From positions 58,997 to 122,996 of the forward strand of contig JALHMT010000014.1 in assembly GCA_022843905.1 (NCBI GenBank): a stretch of 64,000 nucleotides of DNA, written 5' to 3'. This DNA is from Rubrivivax sp. Lineage in GTDB: Bacteria; Pseudomonadota; Gammaproteobacteria; Burkholderiales; Burkholderiaceae_C. The translations under genes were made by a program, and so were the position numbers. Every line of letters begins with the position of its first letter. The stretch's first letter is position 1. The notes under the pieces were generated by a model. The model was not told the origin of the DNA. It ran no database searches and saw nothing but the letters and a program-made list of their open reading frames with translations. Below are positions 16,532-25,523 of the stretch, piece after piece.

Positions 16532-17701
16532 ATGCGAGCCTTGCGATGGCACGGTAAACACGACATCCGCTGCGACAACGTGCCTGACCCCGAGATCGAA
16601 CACCCCCGGGACGCCATCCTCAAGGTGAGCTGCTGCGCGATCTGTGGCTCCGACCTGCACCTCTTCGACGGCTTCATGCCGGGCATGAAGTCGGGAGACA
16701 TCATGGGCCACGAGTTCATGGGCGAGGTCGTGGAGGTCGGCAAGGACAACCAGGCGCTGCAGGTGGGTGACCGCGTCGTCGTCCCCTTCACCATCACCTG
16801 CGGCCAGTGCGACCAGTGCAAGCGAGGCAACTTCTCCGTCTGCGAGCGCTCGAACCGCAATGCCAGGCTGGCCGAGAAGATGTTCGGCCACGCCACCGCC
16901 GGCCTGTTCGGCTACACCCACCTCACGGGCGGCTACCCGGGCGGGCAGGCCGAATATGTGCGCGTGCCCTTCGCCGATTTCGGCCCGGTGAAGATTCCCG
17001 ACGGCCTGAAGGACGAGCAGGTGCTGTTCCTGGGCGACATCTTCCCCACGGGCTGGCAGGCAGCGGTCGCCTGCGAGATCGAACCGACCGACACCGTCGC
17101 GGTGTGGGGCGCCGGGCCGGTGGGGCAGTTCGCCATCCGCAGCGCCGTGCTGCTGGGCGCCCGGCAGGTGATCGCCATCGATCGCGTGCCCGAGCGCCTG
17201 GCGATGGCCGAGGCCGGGGGTGCCATTCCGATCAATTTCGACGAAGACAGCGTGCTCGACCGCCTGAAGGAGCTGACGCAGGGCAAGGGGCCCGAGAAGT
17301 GCATCGACGCCGTGGGCATGGAAGCGCACGTCACACGGTCGATCGACTCGGTGGTCGACCGCGCCAAGCAGGCCGTCATGCTGGAGACCGACCGGCCGCA
17401 CGTGCTTCGCGAGATGATCTACGTCTGCCGGCCGGCCGGCATCCTGTCGGTGCCCGGCGTGTACGGCGGCCTCGTCGACAAGCTCCCCTTCGGCGCGATG
17501 ATGAACAAGGGCCTGACGCTGCGCACCGGCCAGACGCATGTGGCCCGCTGGACGGACGACCTGCTGGCCCGCATCGAAGACGGTCAGATCGATCCGTCCT
17601 TCGTCATCACGCACACCGCCGACCTCGCCGAAGGTCCGGCCCTTTACAAGACCTTCCGCGACAAGCACGACGGCTGCATCAAGGTGGTTCTCAAACCCTG
17701 A
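16532..17701 (+). CDS. Zinc-dependent alcohol dehydrogenase, formaldehyde dehydrogenase-like
   Basis: A 389-residue medium-chain dehydrogenase. Catalytic zinc region: [17 protein letters not shown] and later [13 protein letters not shown]; structural zinc region: [15 protein letters not shown]. The Rossmann motif is [18 protein letters not shown] followed by IDRVPERL, an Asp that favours NAD. These features match the glutathione-independent formaldehyde dehydrogenase/threonine-dehydrogenase-like class. It would oxidise small alcohols or aldehydes in the cytosol. GGAGACCTCC precedes the ATG. The next gene follows after 14 bases and probably shares the transcript. Confidence 0.9.
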   Translation: MRALRWHGKHDIRCDNVPDPEIEHPRDAILKVSCCAICGSDLHLFDGFMPGMKSGDIMGHEFMGEVVEVGKDNQALQVGDRVVVPFTITCGQCDQCKRGNFSVCERSNRNARLAEKMFGHATAGLFGYTHLTGGYPGGQAEYVRVPFADFGPVKIPDGLKDEQVLFLGDIFPTGWQAAVACEIEPTDTVAVWGAGPVGQFAIRSAVLLGARQVIAIDRVPERLAMAEAGGAIPINFDEDSVLDRLKELTQGKGPEKCIDAVGMEAHVTRSIDSVVDRAKQAVMLETDRPHVLREMIYVCRPAGILSVPGVYGGLVDKLPFGAMMNKGLTLRTGQTHVARWTDDLLARIEDGQIDPSFVITHTADLAEGPALYKTFRDKHDGCIKVVLKP

Positions 17702-17715
17702 CCGGAGCGAAACAC

Positions 17716-18270
17716 ATGCTTCCTTCCCGACATCAAGCACGCAGCCTGGCGCGCGGCCTGGGCTGGTTCAGCATCGGGCTGGGCGTGGTCGAACTGCTGA
17801 CCGCGAGACCGCTGTCGCGTGCCGTCGGCGTGCCGAGTCGCAGGGGCCTGGTCAGCGCCCGGGGCCTGAGCGAGATCGCCACCGGCGTCGGCCTGCTCAG
17901 CACACGCGACCCCGCGCCGTGGCTGTGGGCGCGTCTGGCTGGCGACGCGCTGGATGTCGCCACGCTGGCCAGCGGCATCCACGGCAAACCGCGGCTGGGC
18001 ACCACCGTGGCGCTGGCGGCGGTGACCGGTCTGGCCCTGCTCGACCTGGTGGCGGCCCGGCGCTTGGGCCAGCCGCCGACAAGGGCAGTGAGCGCGCAGG
18101 GCTGGCGCAGCGGCTTCCCGCTGCCGGCCCACGAGATGCGGGGCGCCGCACTCGAAGGCTTCAGCGCGCCCGCCGACCTGCGCACGCCGGAGGCACTGCG
18201 GCCCTGGGGCGCTGACGGCACCGCCGCACAAGGCGGCGCCCGCGGCACCGCGCCACCGGATCCAGGCTGA
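17716..18270 (+). CDS. Small membrane protein of unknown function
   Basis: A 184-residue protein with about three to four hydrophobic stretches: ARGLGWFSIGLGVVELL, GLSEIATGVGLLS, PWLWARLAGDALDVATL and TVALAAVTGLALLDLVAA, then a hydrophilic tail from about residue 115. The first part resembles the membrane region found at the N-terminus of some cyclase/dehydrase (START-like) proteins of Burkholderiales, but the START domain is absent here. Co-oriented with and 14 bases after the alcohol dehydrogenase gene. No function assigned. Confidence 0.65.
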   Translation: MLPSRHQARSLARGLGWFSIGLGVVELLTARPLSRAVGVPSRRGLVSARGLSEIATGVGLLSTRDPAPWLWARLAGDALDVATLASGIHGKPRLGTTVALAAVTGLALLDLVAARRLGQPPTRAVSAQGWRSGFPLPAHEMRGAALEGFSAPADLRTPEALRPWGADGTAAQGGARGTAPPDPG

Positions 18271-18309
18271 CAGCACCGGCGCCAAGGGGCGCGCCTGCGG
18301 AGCCCGGGC

Positions 18310-19371
18310 TCAGCGCTGCCCCAGCGAGATGCCCAGCGAACGCGCGGTGCGCAGCAGCGGGTGATCCAGCGGCACGGTGCGCGTGCGGCCGGCAACGTCG
18401 ACCAGCGGCACGCTGGTGCAGTCGTCGCCCTGCAGCGCCACCATGCGCCCGAACTGCCCGGCCTTGACCAGCTGGGCCGCCATCTCGCCGAAGCGGGTGG
18501 CCAGCACGCGGTCGAACGCGGTCGGCGTGCCGCCGCGCTGCACGTGGCCCAGCAGCGTGGTGCGAACCTCGCAGGACAGCAGCGGCTGCAACTGCTGCTG
18601 CAGCACGTGGCCGACACCGCCCAGCCGCAGCGGATCGGGGCTGTCGGCGATGGTTTCGCGCAGGGTGAGCCCGGCGTCGCGCTGGTGCGCGCCTTCGGCG
18701 ATGCAGACCAGCGACCAGCCCTCGCGGGACTCGCGTTCGAGACAGCGCTCGGCCACGGCTTGCAGGTCGTAGGGCAGCTCGGGCAGCAGGATGACGTCGG
18801 CACCGCCGGCCATGCCGCCCTGCAGCGCGATCCATCCGGCATAACGCCCCATGGTCTCGACGATCATCACGCGGCCGTGGCTGCTGGCGGTCGTCTGCAG
18901 GCGGTCCAGCGATTCGCTGACCACCGCCACCGCGCTGTCGAAGCCGAAGGTGCGGTCGGTCAGCGCCAGGTCGTTGTCGATGGTCTTGGGCACGCCCACC
19001 ACCGGCAGGCCCAGCTCGGCGAAACGCTGGGCGATGACCATGGTGCCGTCGCCGCCGATGGCCACCAGTGCGTCGATGCCCAGCTCCCGCAGGTAGCTCA
19101 TCGCCTGCGCCGAGCAGTCGGCCCCGCCGGCACCGAAGAAGGCGAAGGGATCGCAGCGGTTGTGCGTGCCGAGAATGGTGCCGCCCTGCGCCAGGATGCC
19201 GGCCACGCGCTCGCGCGTGAGCGGCTGCACGCTGCGCGTGAGCAGCCCCAGGAAGCCGCGTTCGATGCCGGTGACGGTGGCGCCGTCGCCCGTCAGCGCC
19301 AGCGTCACGGCACGAAGGACCGCGTTGAGGCCGGGGCAGTCGCCGCCGCCGGTGAGCATGCCGACGTGCAT
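18310..19371 (-). CDS. 6-phosphofructokinase
   Basis: A 353-residue glycolytic enzyme phosphorylating fructose 6-phosphate. Visible: TGGGDCPGLNAVLRAV at the phosphate-binding start, VAIGGDGTMVIAQRF, catalytic PKTIDNDLALTDRTFGFDSAV, ETMGRYAGWIALQGG and the effector-side GHVQRGGTPTAFDRVLATRFG. The donor-site pair is mixed: Gly in GGDG (ATP-type, Asp in PPi enzymes) but Lys in PKTIDND (PPi/group III type). Group III enzymes with this pair are known to use ATP, so ATP is the likelier donor. Single gene; the peptidase gene lies 13 bases upstream of nothing shared except strand, ending just before the stop side. Confidence 0.9.
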   Translation of the reverse strand: MHVGMLTGGGDCPGLNAVLRAVTLALTGDGATVTGIERGFLGLLTRSVQPLTRERVAGILAQGGTILGTHNRCDPFAFFGAGGADCSAQAMSYLRELGIDALVAIGGDGTMVIAQRFAELGLPVVGVPKTIDNDLALTDRTFGFDSAVAVVSESLDRLQTTASSHGRVMIVETMGRYAGWIALQGGMAGGADVILLPELPYDLQAVAERCLERESREGWSLVCIAEGAHQRDAGLTLRETIADSPDPLRLGGVGHVLQQQLQPLLSCEVRTTLLGHVQRGGTPTAFDRVLATRFGEMAAQLVKAGQFGRMVALQGDDCTSVPLVDVAGRTRTVPLDHPLLRTARSLGISLGQR

Positions 19372-19384
19372 GGTGCGCCCCTCC

Positions 19385-20884
19385 TCAACCCATCCAGGCG
19401 GCCAGATCGGCCTTCAGCCGGGCCAGGTCGGCCTGCCGCGTGTAGAACATGTGGCCGGCGTCGTAGTAGTGGTGCTGCACACGCTGGAGCACGTCCGACG
19501 AGACGTTCAGATGCGCCAGCGACCAGTCGCTGGCGCTGTAGGGCGTGCCCAGGTCGTAGCGCCCGCTGGCCACGAACACGCGCAGCTGCGCATTGCGGCG
19601 CAGCACGCGTGCGAGGTCGGGGCTGGTCGAGGTGAAGCCGCCGCGCGAGCCCTCGCCGCGGCTCCAGTTCCAGGCCTTGTGCGTCTCATGGGAAAGCACC
19701 TCGTAGCGCTGCTCCTCGGTGACGTTGAGTGCGCTGGCGAAGTAGTCGAGCGTGGCCATCGTGTAGGCGCCGTCGATGGCCTCGATGCCGGGATCGAACT
19801 CCATCTCGGGGCCACGCTGTGCCGCGGCCGGCGCGGTGGCGCGTGCATCGAGCCGGCCGACGACCAGGCCTCGGGTGCGCAGCGCCTCGACGAAGTAGCA
19901 GCGGTCGCCGACGCGCAGGTTCTGCTCTTCCACCAGGGCCTGCGGCAGCCCGGTCAGCTCGGCCACGCGGCGAGCGACGCGACCGCGCTGCTGTGTCGTC
20001 AGCCGGGCGCCGGCGTGCAGGGCCGCCACGTACTCGTCGACATAGGCCTCGGCGGCTGCACGGGCAGCCTCGGCCGTGCCCTGCAGCAGGCCGTGGTACT
20101 GGCCGACGGCGGCGAAGGCCGGCAGGAACAGCGCATGGGGCAGGTCGTTGCCGGGCGCGAAGACGATGCTCTGCAGGTCCATCGCGCAGCTGATCAGCAG
20201 CAGCCCCGACAGCGGAGCGCCCAGGCTCTGCAGCTTGTCGGCGATGCCGGCGCCGCGCGTCGTGCCGTAGCTCTCGCCGGCCAGGTACAGCGCGGACCCC
20301 CAGCGGCGGTGGCGCGTCAGCCACACACGAATGACCTCGGTGAGGGCCTCGATGTCGCCATCGACCGACAGCATCTTCTTGCGTGCCGCCTCGCTGGCCG
20401 TGCAGGACCAGCCGGTGTGCGGCGGGTCGATGAAGACGAGGTCGAAGTGTTCGAACCAGCTGTGCGGGTTGTCGGCCACGGCGTAGGGCGGACGGGCCAT
20501 GCTGCCGTCGTCGGGCACGACCACCCGTTTGGGGCCCAGCGCGCCGACATGCAGCCAGATCGAGGCCGACCCCGGCCCGCCGTTGAAGGCGAACAGCACC
20601 GGCCGGTCGGCGGGTGCGGCGCCGTCGAGCAGGTAGCTGATGGTCATCACTGCGGCCTGCGGCTCGCCGCTGGCACCGGCGAAGCCCTCGGCGGCCACCG
20701 GCAGGAAGGCGACCTGCGTGGTGTAGTCCAGCGCACGGCCACCCAGCACGATGCTGCCGCTGCCGACGGCCGGCGCGCGCGCCAGCAGCGTCTCCACTCG
20801 CCGGCGGCTGCGGCGGTCGGCTTCGGTCTCGCCGGCGGGCGGGGTGTTGTCGGCGGCGGGCGGCGGGGCGGCGGTGTCGGGCAT
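19385..20884 (-). CDS. S10 family serine peptidase (carboxypeptidase-like)
   Basis: A 499-residue alpha/beta-hydrolase of the serine carboxypeptidase family. The oxyanion segment is NGGPGSASIWLHVGALGPKR, the nucleophile is in GESYGTTR, the catalytic Asp in SGRYDLGTPYSA and the His in YDAGHMFYTR. The start at 20884 gives an N-terminus that is Pro/Ala-rich, without a convincing signal peptide, so the location is uncertain. It lies 13 bases upstream of the phosphofructokinase gene on the same strand and is divergent from the DUF502 gene, with a strong inverted repeat between them. Confidence 0.88.
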   Translation of the reverse strand: MPDTAAPPPAADNTPPAGETEADRRSRRRVETLLARAPAVGSGSIVLGGRALDYTTQVAFLPVAAEGFAGASGEPQAAVMTISYLLDGAAPADRPVLFAFNGGPGSASIWLHVGALGPKRVVVPDDGSMARPPYAVADNPHSWFEHFDLVFIDPPHTGWSCTASEAARKKMLSVDGDIEALTEVIRVWLTRHRRWGSALYLAGESYGTTRGAGIADKLQSLGAPLSGLLLISCAMDLQSIVFAPGNDLPHALFLPAFAAVGQYHGLLQGTAEAARAAAEAYVDEYVAALHAGARLTTQQRGRVARRVAELTGLPQALVEEQNLRVGDRCYFVEALRTRGLVVGRLDARATAPAAAQRGPEMEFDPGIEAIDGAYTMATLDYFASALNVTEEQRYEVLSHETHKAWNWSRGEGSRGGFTSTSPDLARVLRRNAQLRVFVASGRYDLGTPYSASDWSLAHLNVSSDVLQRVQHHYYDAGHMFYTRQADLARLKADLAAWMG

Positions 20885-20927
20885 GGCGTGCAGGCGTCTG
20901 TGGGGCCGACGCGACCATAACCCAGAC

Positions 20928-20950
20928 ATCCGCCACGTTTCGTGGCGGAT
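20928..20950. promoter_or_regulatory. Perfect inverted repeat in a divergent intergenic region
   Basis: ATCCGCCACG and CGTGGCGGAT form a perfect 10-bp inverted repeat separated by only TTT, between the peptidase start and the DUF502 gene start. It could be an operator or an early RNA hairpin in the leader of either gene; there is no T-run. Confidence 0.45.
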
Positions 20951-20999
20951 TCCGATAATTCGCGGCGTCAACCCCTGCCCGCCTTCGTCGGCGACTGCC

Positions 21000-21701
21000 A
21001 TGGCCCATCTGATCAGGCTCTTCGTCACCGGGCTGCTCGCCGCCCTGCCCCTGGCCGCCACCATCGCCATCTTCTGGTGGGCCGCGGCCTTCCTCATCCG
21101 CTGGCTGGGGCCGCACAGCGGCTTCGGCGGCGTGATGGTCTCGATCGGGCTGGGCGTCACCGGCTCGGAGGTGGTGGGCTACCTGATAGGGATTGCGCTG
21201 GTGGCCGCCGTCATCCTGCTGCTGGGCGTTCTGGTGCAGACCGGCCTGCACTGGGGTGCTGCACGCGTCATGAGTGCCGTGGTGCGGCGCATCCCGGTGG
21301 TCAGCACGGTCTACAACCTGGCCTACAAGCTGGTGGGCCTGCTGCGCCAGCGCGACGTGGAAGGACCGAAGACGATGAGCGCGGTGTGGTGTCGCTTCGG
21401 CGGCCCGGCGGCAGAGGGCCGCGGGGACGGCGATGGCGGCGCGATGGTGCTGGCCCTGCTGGCCTCGCCCGAGGTGCTGCAGATGCAGGGCGGCCGCTAC
21501 CTCGCGGTGCTGGTGCCCACGGCGCCGGTGCCGGTGGGCGGCGGCCTGCTGTTCGTGCCGGAGAGCTGGGTCACCCCGGCGCAGATGGGCATCGAGGCCG
21601 TGACCAGCATCTACATCTCGATGGGCGTCACCGCGCCGCAGCACCTGGGCGTGCCGGTGGCCGGCCCGGTTCAGACCCCTTCGGCGGGCAAGGCGGCGTG
21701 A
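21000..21701 (+). CDS. DUF502 family membrane protein
   Basis: A 233-residue inner-membrane protein. Two transmembrane segments (FVTGLLAALPLAATIAIFWW near residue 10; GYLIGIALVAAVILLLGVLV near 62) are followed by the family core IPVVSTVYNLAYKLVGLL and a soluble part with VLVPTAPVPVGGGLLFVP and EAVTSIYISMGV, all DUF502 hallmarks. Function unknown; homologues are common beside aspartyl-tRNA synthetase genes in betaproteobacteria, not seen here. A 10-residue Gly/Asp/Glu-rich insertion (about 136-145) is present. Its stop directly abuts the stop of the convergent dehydratase gene. Confidence 0.88.
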   Translation: MAHLIRLFVTGLLAALPLAATIAIFWWAAAFLIRWLGPHSGFGGVMVSIGLGVTGSEVVGYLIGIALVAAVILLLGVLVQTGLHWGAARVMSAVVRRIPVVSTVYNLAYKLVGLLRQRDVEGPKTMSAVWCRFGGPAAEGRGDGDGGAMVLALLASPEVLQMQGGRYLAVLVPTAPVPVGGGLLFVPESWVTPAQMGIEAVTSIYISMGVTAPQHLGVPVAGPVQTPSAGKAA

Positions 21702-22706
21702 TCAGGCGCCGCCAGCCAGCAGGCTGGCGTAGCGCGCCACGTCGACATTGCCGCCGCTGAGGATCACGCCCACGCGGCGGCCCTTCAGGTCCATCACGCC
21801 TTCCAGCGCGGCCGCGGCGGCCAGGCAGCCGGTGGGCTCGACGACGATCTTCATGCGCTCGGCGAAGAAGCGCATGCTGGACACCAGTTGCGCGTCGCTC
21901 ACGGTGACGATGCTCTTCACCAACGCCTGGATCACCGGAAAGGTGAGCTGCCCGCTGTGCTGGGTCTGCGCGCCGTCGGCGATGGTCTTGGGGGTGTCGA
22001 TGTGAACGATCTCGCCGCGCGCCAGGCTCTGCTGCGTGTCGTTGCCGGCCTCGGGCTCCACCCCGTGCACCTCGATGCCGGGGCTCAGATGGTGCGCCGC
22101 CACGGCACAGCCGGAGATCAGGCCACCCCCACCCACGCACACCAGCAGCACGTCGAGCGGCCCGGCCTGCTCGATCAACTCGGCCGCGGCCGTGCCCTGC
22201 CCGGCCATCACGTCGGCGTGGTCGTAGGGCGGGATCAGCGTCATGCCGCGTTCCTCGGCCAGCCGGCGGCCGATGGCCTCGCGGTCCTCGGTGTAGCGGT
22301 CGTACAGCACCACCTCGCTGCCGGCCTGGCCCTGCTGGTAGCCGCGCGTGGCCGCGACCTTGGCCGCGGGCGCGTCCTGGGGCATGACGATGACCGAGGG
22401 CATGCCCAGCAGCCGCGCCGACAGCGCCACCGCCTGCGCATGGTTGCCCGACGAGAAGGCGATGACGCCGGTGCGGCGCTGCGCCGCCGTGAACCTCGCC
22501 AGCGCGTTGTAGCCGCCGCGGAACTTGAAGGCGCCCATGCGCTGCAGGTTCTCGCACTTGAAGAAGAGCGTCGCGCCGGTGCGCTCATCGGCGGTGCGGC
22601 TGGTCATCACGGGCGTGAGATGGGCCACGCCCTGCAGGCGCTGGCGCGCCGCGGCGATGTCGTCGTAGCTGATGGCCAGGGAGGCCGCGGGCAGGTTCGG
22701 GTTCAT
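21702..22706 (-). CDS. Threonine/serine dehydratase-like PLP enzyme
   Basis: A 334-residue fold-type II PLP enzyme. The Schiff-base lysine is in GAFKFRGGYNAL; SSGNHAQAVA binds the carboxylate; GGGGLISG holds the phosphate; EPTG and ILSGGNVD occur near the end. Length without an ACT domain matches catabolic threonine dehydratase, threo-3-hydroxyaspartate dehydratase or serine racemase, which cannot be separated by eye. Its start overlaps the stop of the upstream 2OG-Fe dioxygenase gene by four bases. That dioxygenase family hydroxylates free amino acids, so this enzyme might dehydrate a hydroxy-amino acid made by its partner (inference). Confidence 0.9.
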   Translation of the reverse strand: MNPNLPAASLAISYDDIAAARQRLQGVAHLTPVMTSRTADERTGATLFFKCENLQRMGAFKFRGGYNALARFTAAQRRTGVIAFSSGNHAQAVALSARLLGMPSVIVMPQDAPAAKVAATRGYQQGQAGSEVVLYDRYTEDREAIGRRLAEERGMTLIPPYDHADVMAGQGTAAAELIEQAGPLDVLLVCVGGGGLISGCAVAAHHLSPGIEVHGVEPEAGNDTQQSLARGEIVHIDTPKTIADGAQTQHSGQLTFPVIQALVKSIVTVSDAQLVSSMRFFAERMKIVVEPTGCLAAAAALEGVMDLKGRRVGVILSGGNVDVARYASLLAGGA

Positions 22707-23494
22707 CCGCCAAGCATAGCCGGCACCGGATCCTGGAAGCCGCCGCGGCGGAAGGTCAGCACCAGCGTGTCGCGGTGCGCCATCTGCGCCGTGTCGACGG
22801 GCTGGATCGGCGTGCTTTCATGTATCACGCGCTCGTCGTCGAGCAGCAGTGCGCTCCAGGGCTCGGCCAGCGTGAACCGCACACCCTGCGGACCACGCAC
22901 GTCGAAGACGCGCGTCTCGCCGCCCTTGACCTGGTGCCGCGACACGAGCACGACGACCACCAGATCGACGCCGTCACGGTGCGCGCCTTCGGGCGTGGGA
23001 CGGCCGATGCCGTCGGTGGTGTCGATGCGGAAGGGGTGGGCCTCGACGTACCAGGGCTGCGCGCCGCGCAGGCGGCTGGCACAGGCGGCCAGATGGCGCA
23101 GCAGGGCAGCCCAGGCGGGGTCGGTCGCCAGGGCGGGGTCGAGCGGCTCGAACCAGCGTTCGATGCCGCCGTGCAGCGCGTTGTAGGACACCGGCTGCCA
23201 GTGCGCGCGGTGCGGCACCGCGCGCACCAGGTCAGCTTCGACGACGAAGCTGCCGTGGCGACGGCGGCGATACCGTCCGCCATCCTTCAAATGAGGGTCC
23301 GGCGGGAGATCGTCCCAGAAACGACCCCACGCGTTGAGTTGGTCGGCACTCACACAGGTCAGATGGCACAGCGAAGCCGCGTCGAGCACGGCGTAGCCGG
23401 CGGCGGCGAGTTGCGCGTCGAGGTCGGACAGGGCGGTCAGCGGCGGCGGAGGCGTCATGAGCGGTGCAAATTCATGGATGGATGGTGCGGACAT
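22703..23494 (-). CDS. 2OG-Fe dioxygenase family protein (PF10014-type, amino-acid hydroxylase-like)
   Basis: A 263-residue predicted Fe(II)/2-oxoglutarate oxygenase. The facial triad can be read as His-x-Asp in EGAHRDGVDLVVVVLV and the distal His in DDERVIHEST; QPVSYNALHGGIERWFEPL and RDTLVLTFR agree with the family that includes bacterial L-isoleucine 4-hydroxylase. The residues before about 20 are proline-rich; an in-frame ATG at 23458 is an alternative start. Neither has a good ribosome site. Overlapping with the PLP dehydratase gene implies a joint step on an amino acid. Confidence 0.78.
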   Translation of the reverse strand: MSAPSIHEFAPLMTPPPPLTALSDLDAQLAAAGYAVLDAASLCHLTCVSADQLNAWGRFWDDLPPDPHLKDGGRYRRRRHGSFVVEADLVRAVPHRAHWQPVSYNALHGGIERWFEPLDPALATDPAWAALLRHLAACASRLRGAQPWYVEAHPFRIDTTDGIGRPTPEGAHRDGVDLVVVVLVSRHQVKGGETRVFDVRGPQGVRFTLAEPWSALLLDDERVIHESTPIQPVDTAQMAHRDTLVLTFRRGGFQDPVPAMLGG

Positions 23495-23556
23495 GTCAGC
23501 TTTGCAGCATGTTCGGCCGTTAAGGTCTCAGGGTACCAGCAGGAGCACCCGCTTCC

Positions 23557-23820
23557 ATGAACGCCATGACATCGCAAGAACGTCAGTCCCTCGACCTGGT
23601 GGACATCATCGACCTGAAATGGCTGATGGCCCGCGAAGGGCACCACGTGCACGTCGAAAGACTGCAGCGCGATCCGGCGTACGCCAGCACCTGCCTGGCC
23701 CTGGCAGCCACCTCGCCCAACGAGGCCACGCAGGCCGCCGCACGGCGCCTGCGCCAGTGCCTGGAGCGCATGCGCGCCGAAACCGAAGGCCAGGCGGCCG
23801 GAGAAGGCCACACCGAGTGA
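23557..23820 (+). CDS. Small hypothetical protein
   Basis: An 87-residue acidic, Ala-rich helical protein (SLDLVDIIDLKWLMAREGHHVHVERL, then a helix with AARRLRQCLERMRAE). No signal peptide or membrane segment. AGGAG lies 11 bases before the ATG. It precedes ybgC-tolQRA on the same strand after a 54-base gap with a CATAAT box, so it may be separate from that operon. No family recognised. Confidence 0.6.
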   Translation: MNAMTSQERQSLDLVDIIDLKWLMAREGHHVHVERLQRDPAYASTCLALAATSPNEATQAAARRLRQCLERMRAETEGQAAGEGHTE

Positions 23821-23874
23821 CGGTCTGAGGGCCCGCCCGCGCGCGGGACGCGCTCCCGCATAATCGGCGGGCCG

Positions 23875-24318
23875 ATGTCAGCGCTTCCTGCCCGAGTCGC
23901 CCCGTTCGCCCACACCTTGCGCGTGTACTGGGAAGACACCGACGCCGGCGGTGTCGTCTTCTACGCCAACTACCTGAAGTTCTTCGAGCGGGCCCGCACC
24001 GAGTGGCTGCGCCGCTGGGGCTTCGGGCAACAACAGTTGCGTGACGATACCGGGGCGATCTTCGTGGTCACCGACACTTCGCTGCGCTGTCTTCGGCCGG
24101 CCCGGCTGGACGACCTGCTGCGCATCACCGTGGACCTGCGGCGGCTGGGCGTGGCCAGCATGGTCATCAGGCAACAGGCCTGGCGCGACGACAGCCTGCT
24201 GGCCGAAGGCGAGATCCGCATCGGGTGCGTGGATGCCGGAACCTTCCGGCCGCGGCGCATTCCTACCCCGGTCCTCGCCGCGCTCGAAGCGAATCCCGGG
24301 GCTACCGGCCCGAACTGA
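23875..24318 (+). CDS. ybgC: Tol-Pal system-associated acyl-CoA thioesterase YbgC
   Basis: A 147-residue hot-dog-fold thioesterase. The active-site segment YWEDTDAGGVVFYANYLKFFERARTEWLR includes the catalytic Asp and the YbgC signature. It hydrolyses short-chain or phospholipid-related acyl thioesters in the cytosol and is the usual first gene of tol operons. tolQ begins 13 bases after its stop. Confidence 0.93.
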   Translation: MSALPARVAPFAHTLRVYWEDTDAGGVVFYANYLKFFERARTEWLRRWGFGQQQLRDDTGAIFVVTDTSLRCLRPARLDDLLRITVDLRRLGVASMVIRQQAWRDDSLLAEGEIRIGCVDAGTFRPRRIPTPVLAALEANPGATGPN

Positions 24319-24331
24319 TGACAAACAAGAC

Positions 24332-25029
24332 ATGAACCAGGATCTATCGATCGCTCAACTCGTGCTGCAGGCCAGCCTGGTGGTGCAGCTGGTGATGGCC
24401 GGCCTGCTGCTGGTGTCACTGGCCAGCTGGACCGTCATCTTCGGCAAGGTCTTCGGACTGTCCAAGGTGAAGCGCGCCAACGAGTCGTTCGAGAAGGAGT
24501 TCTGGTCGGGCCGCAGCCTCACCGAGCTCAACCAGGCCGCCGGCGCCAAGGCCGAGTCGGCGCCGCTGGAACGCGTCTTCGCCAGCGGCATGCGGGAATT
24601 CATGAAGCTGCGCGAAAAGCGCCTGGACGCGAACACGCAGCTCGACGGCGCGCGCCGCGCCATGCGCGTGAGCTACCAGCGCGAACTCGACGTGGTCGAG
24701 AGCAACCTCAGCTTCCTGGCCTCGGTGGCCTCGGTGTCGCCCTACGTCGGTCTGTTCGGCACGGTGTGGGGCATCATGCACGCCTTCGTCGGCCTGTCGA
24801 ACATGCAGCAGGTGACGCTGGCCACGGTGGCGCCGGGCATCGCCGAGGCGCTGGTGGCCACCGCGCTGGGCCTGTTCGCCGCCATTCCTGCGGTGGTGGC
24901 CTACAACCGCTTCTCGCGCGACATCGACCGCGTCGCCATGCAGTTCGAGAACTTCATCGAGGAGTTCTCCAACATCCTGCAGCGCAACGCCGGGCAGCCG
25001 CTGCCTGCCGCCGGCAACGGAGCCCGCTG

Positions 25030-25030
<1 letters not shown>
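24332..25030 (+). CDS. tolQ: Tol-Pal protein TolQ
   Basis: A 232-residue inner-membrane proton-channel subunit (MotA/TolQ/ExbB family). The first membrane helix is LVVQLVMAGLLLVSLASW, the second and third are in VASVSPYVGLFGTVWGIMHAF and TLATVAPGIAEALVATALGLFAAIPAVVAYN. With TolR it converts proton-motive force into movement of TolA, needed for outer-membrane constriction at division. Its stop overlaps the tolR start (TGATG). Confidence 0.95.
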
Positions 25031-25455
<425 letters not shown>

Positions 25456-25523
25456 CCCCCTCCCCGCGAAGCGCCTGCGGCGGTCGCCTGGGTGCGAGCC
25501 TGCTTTGTTGACCTGAAGAGTTT

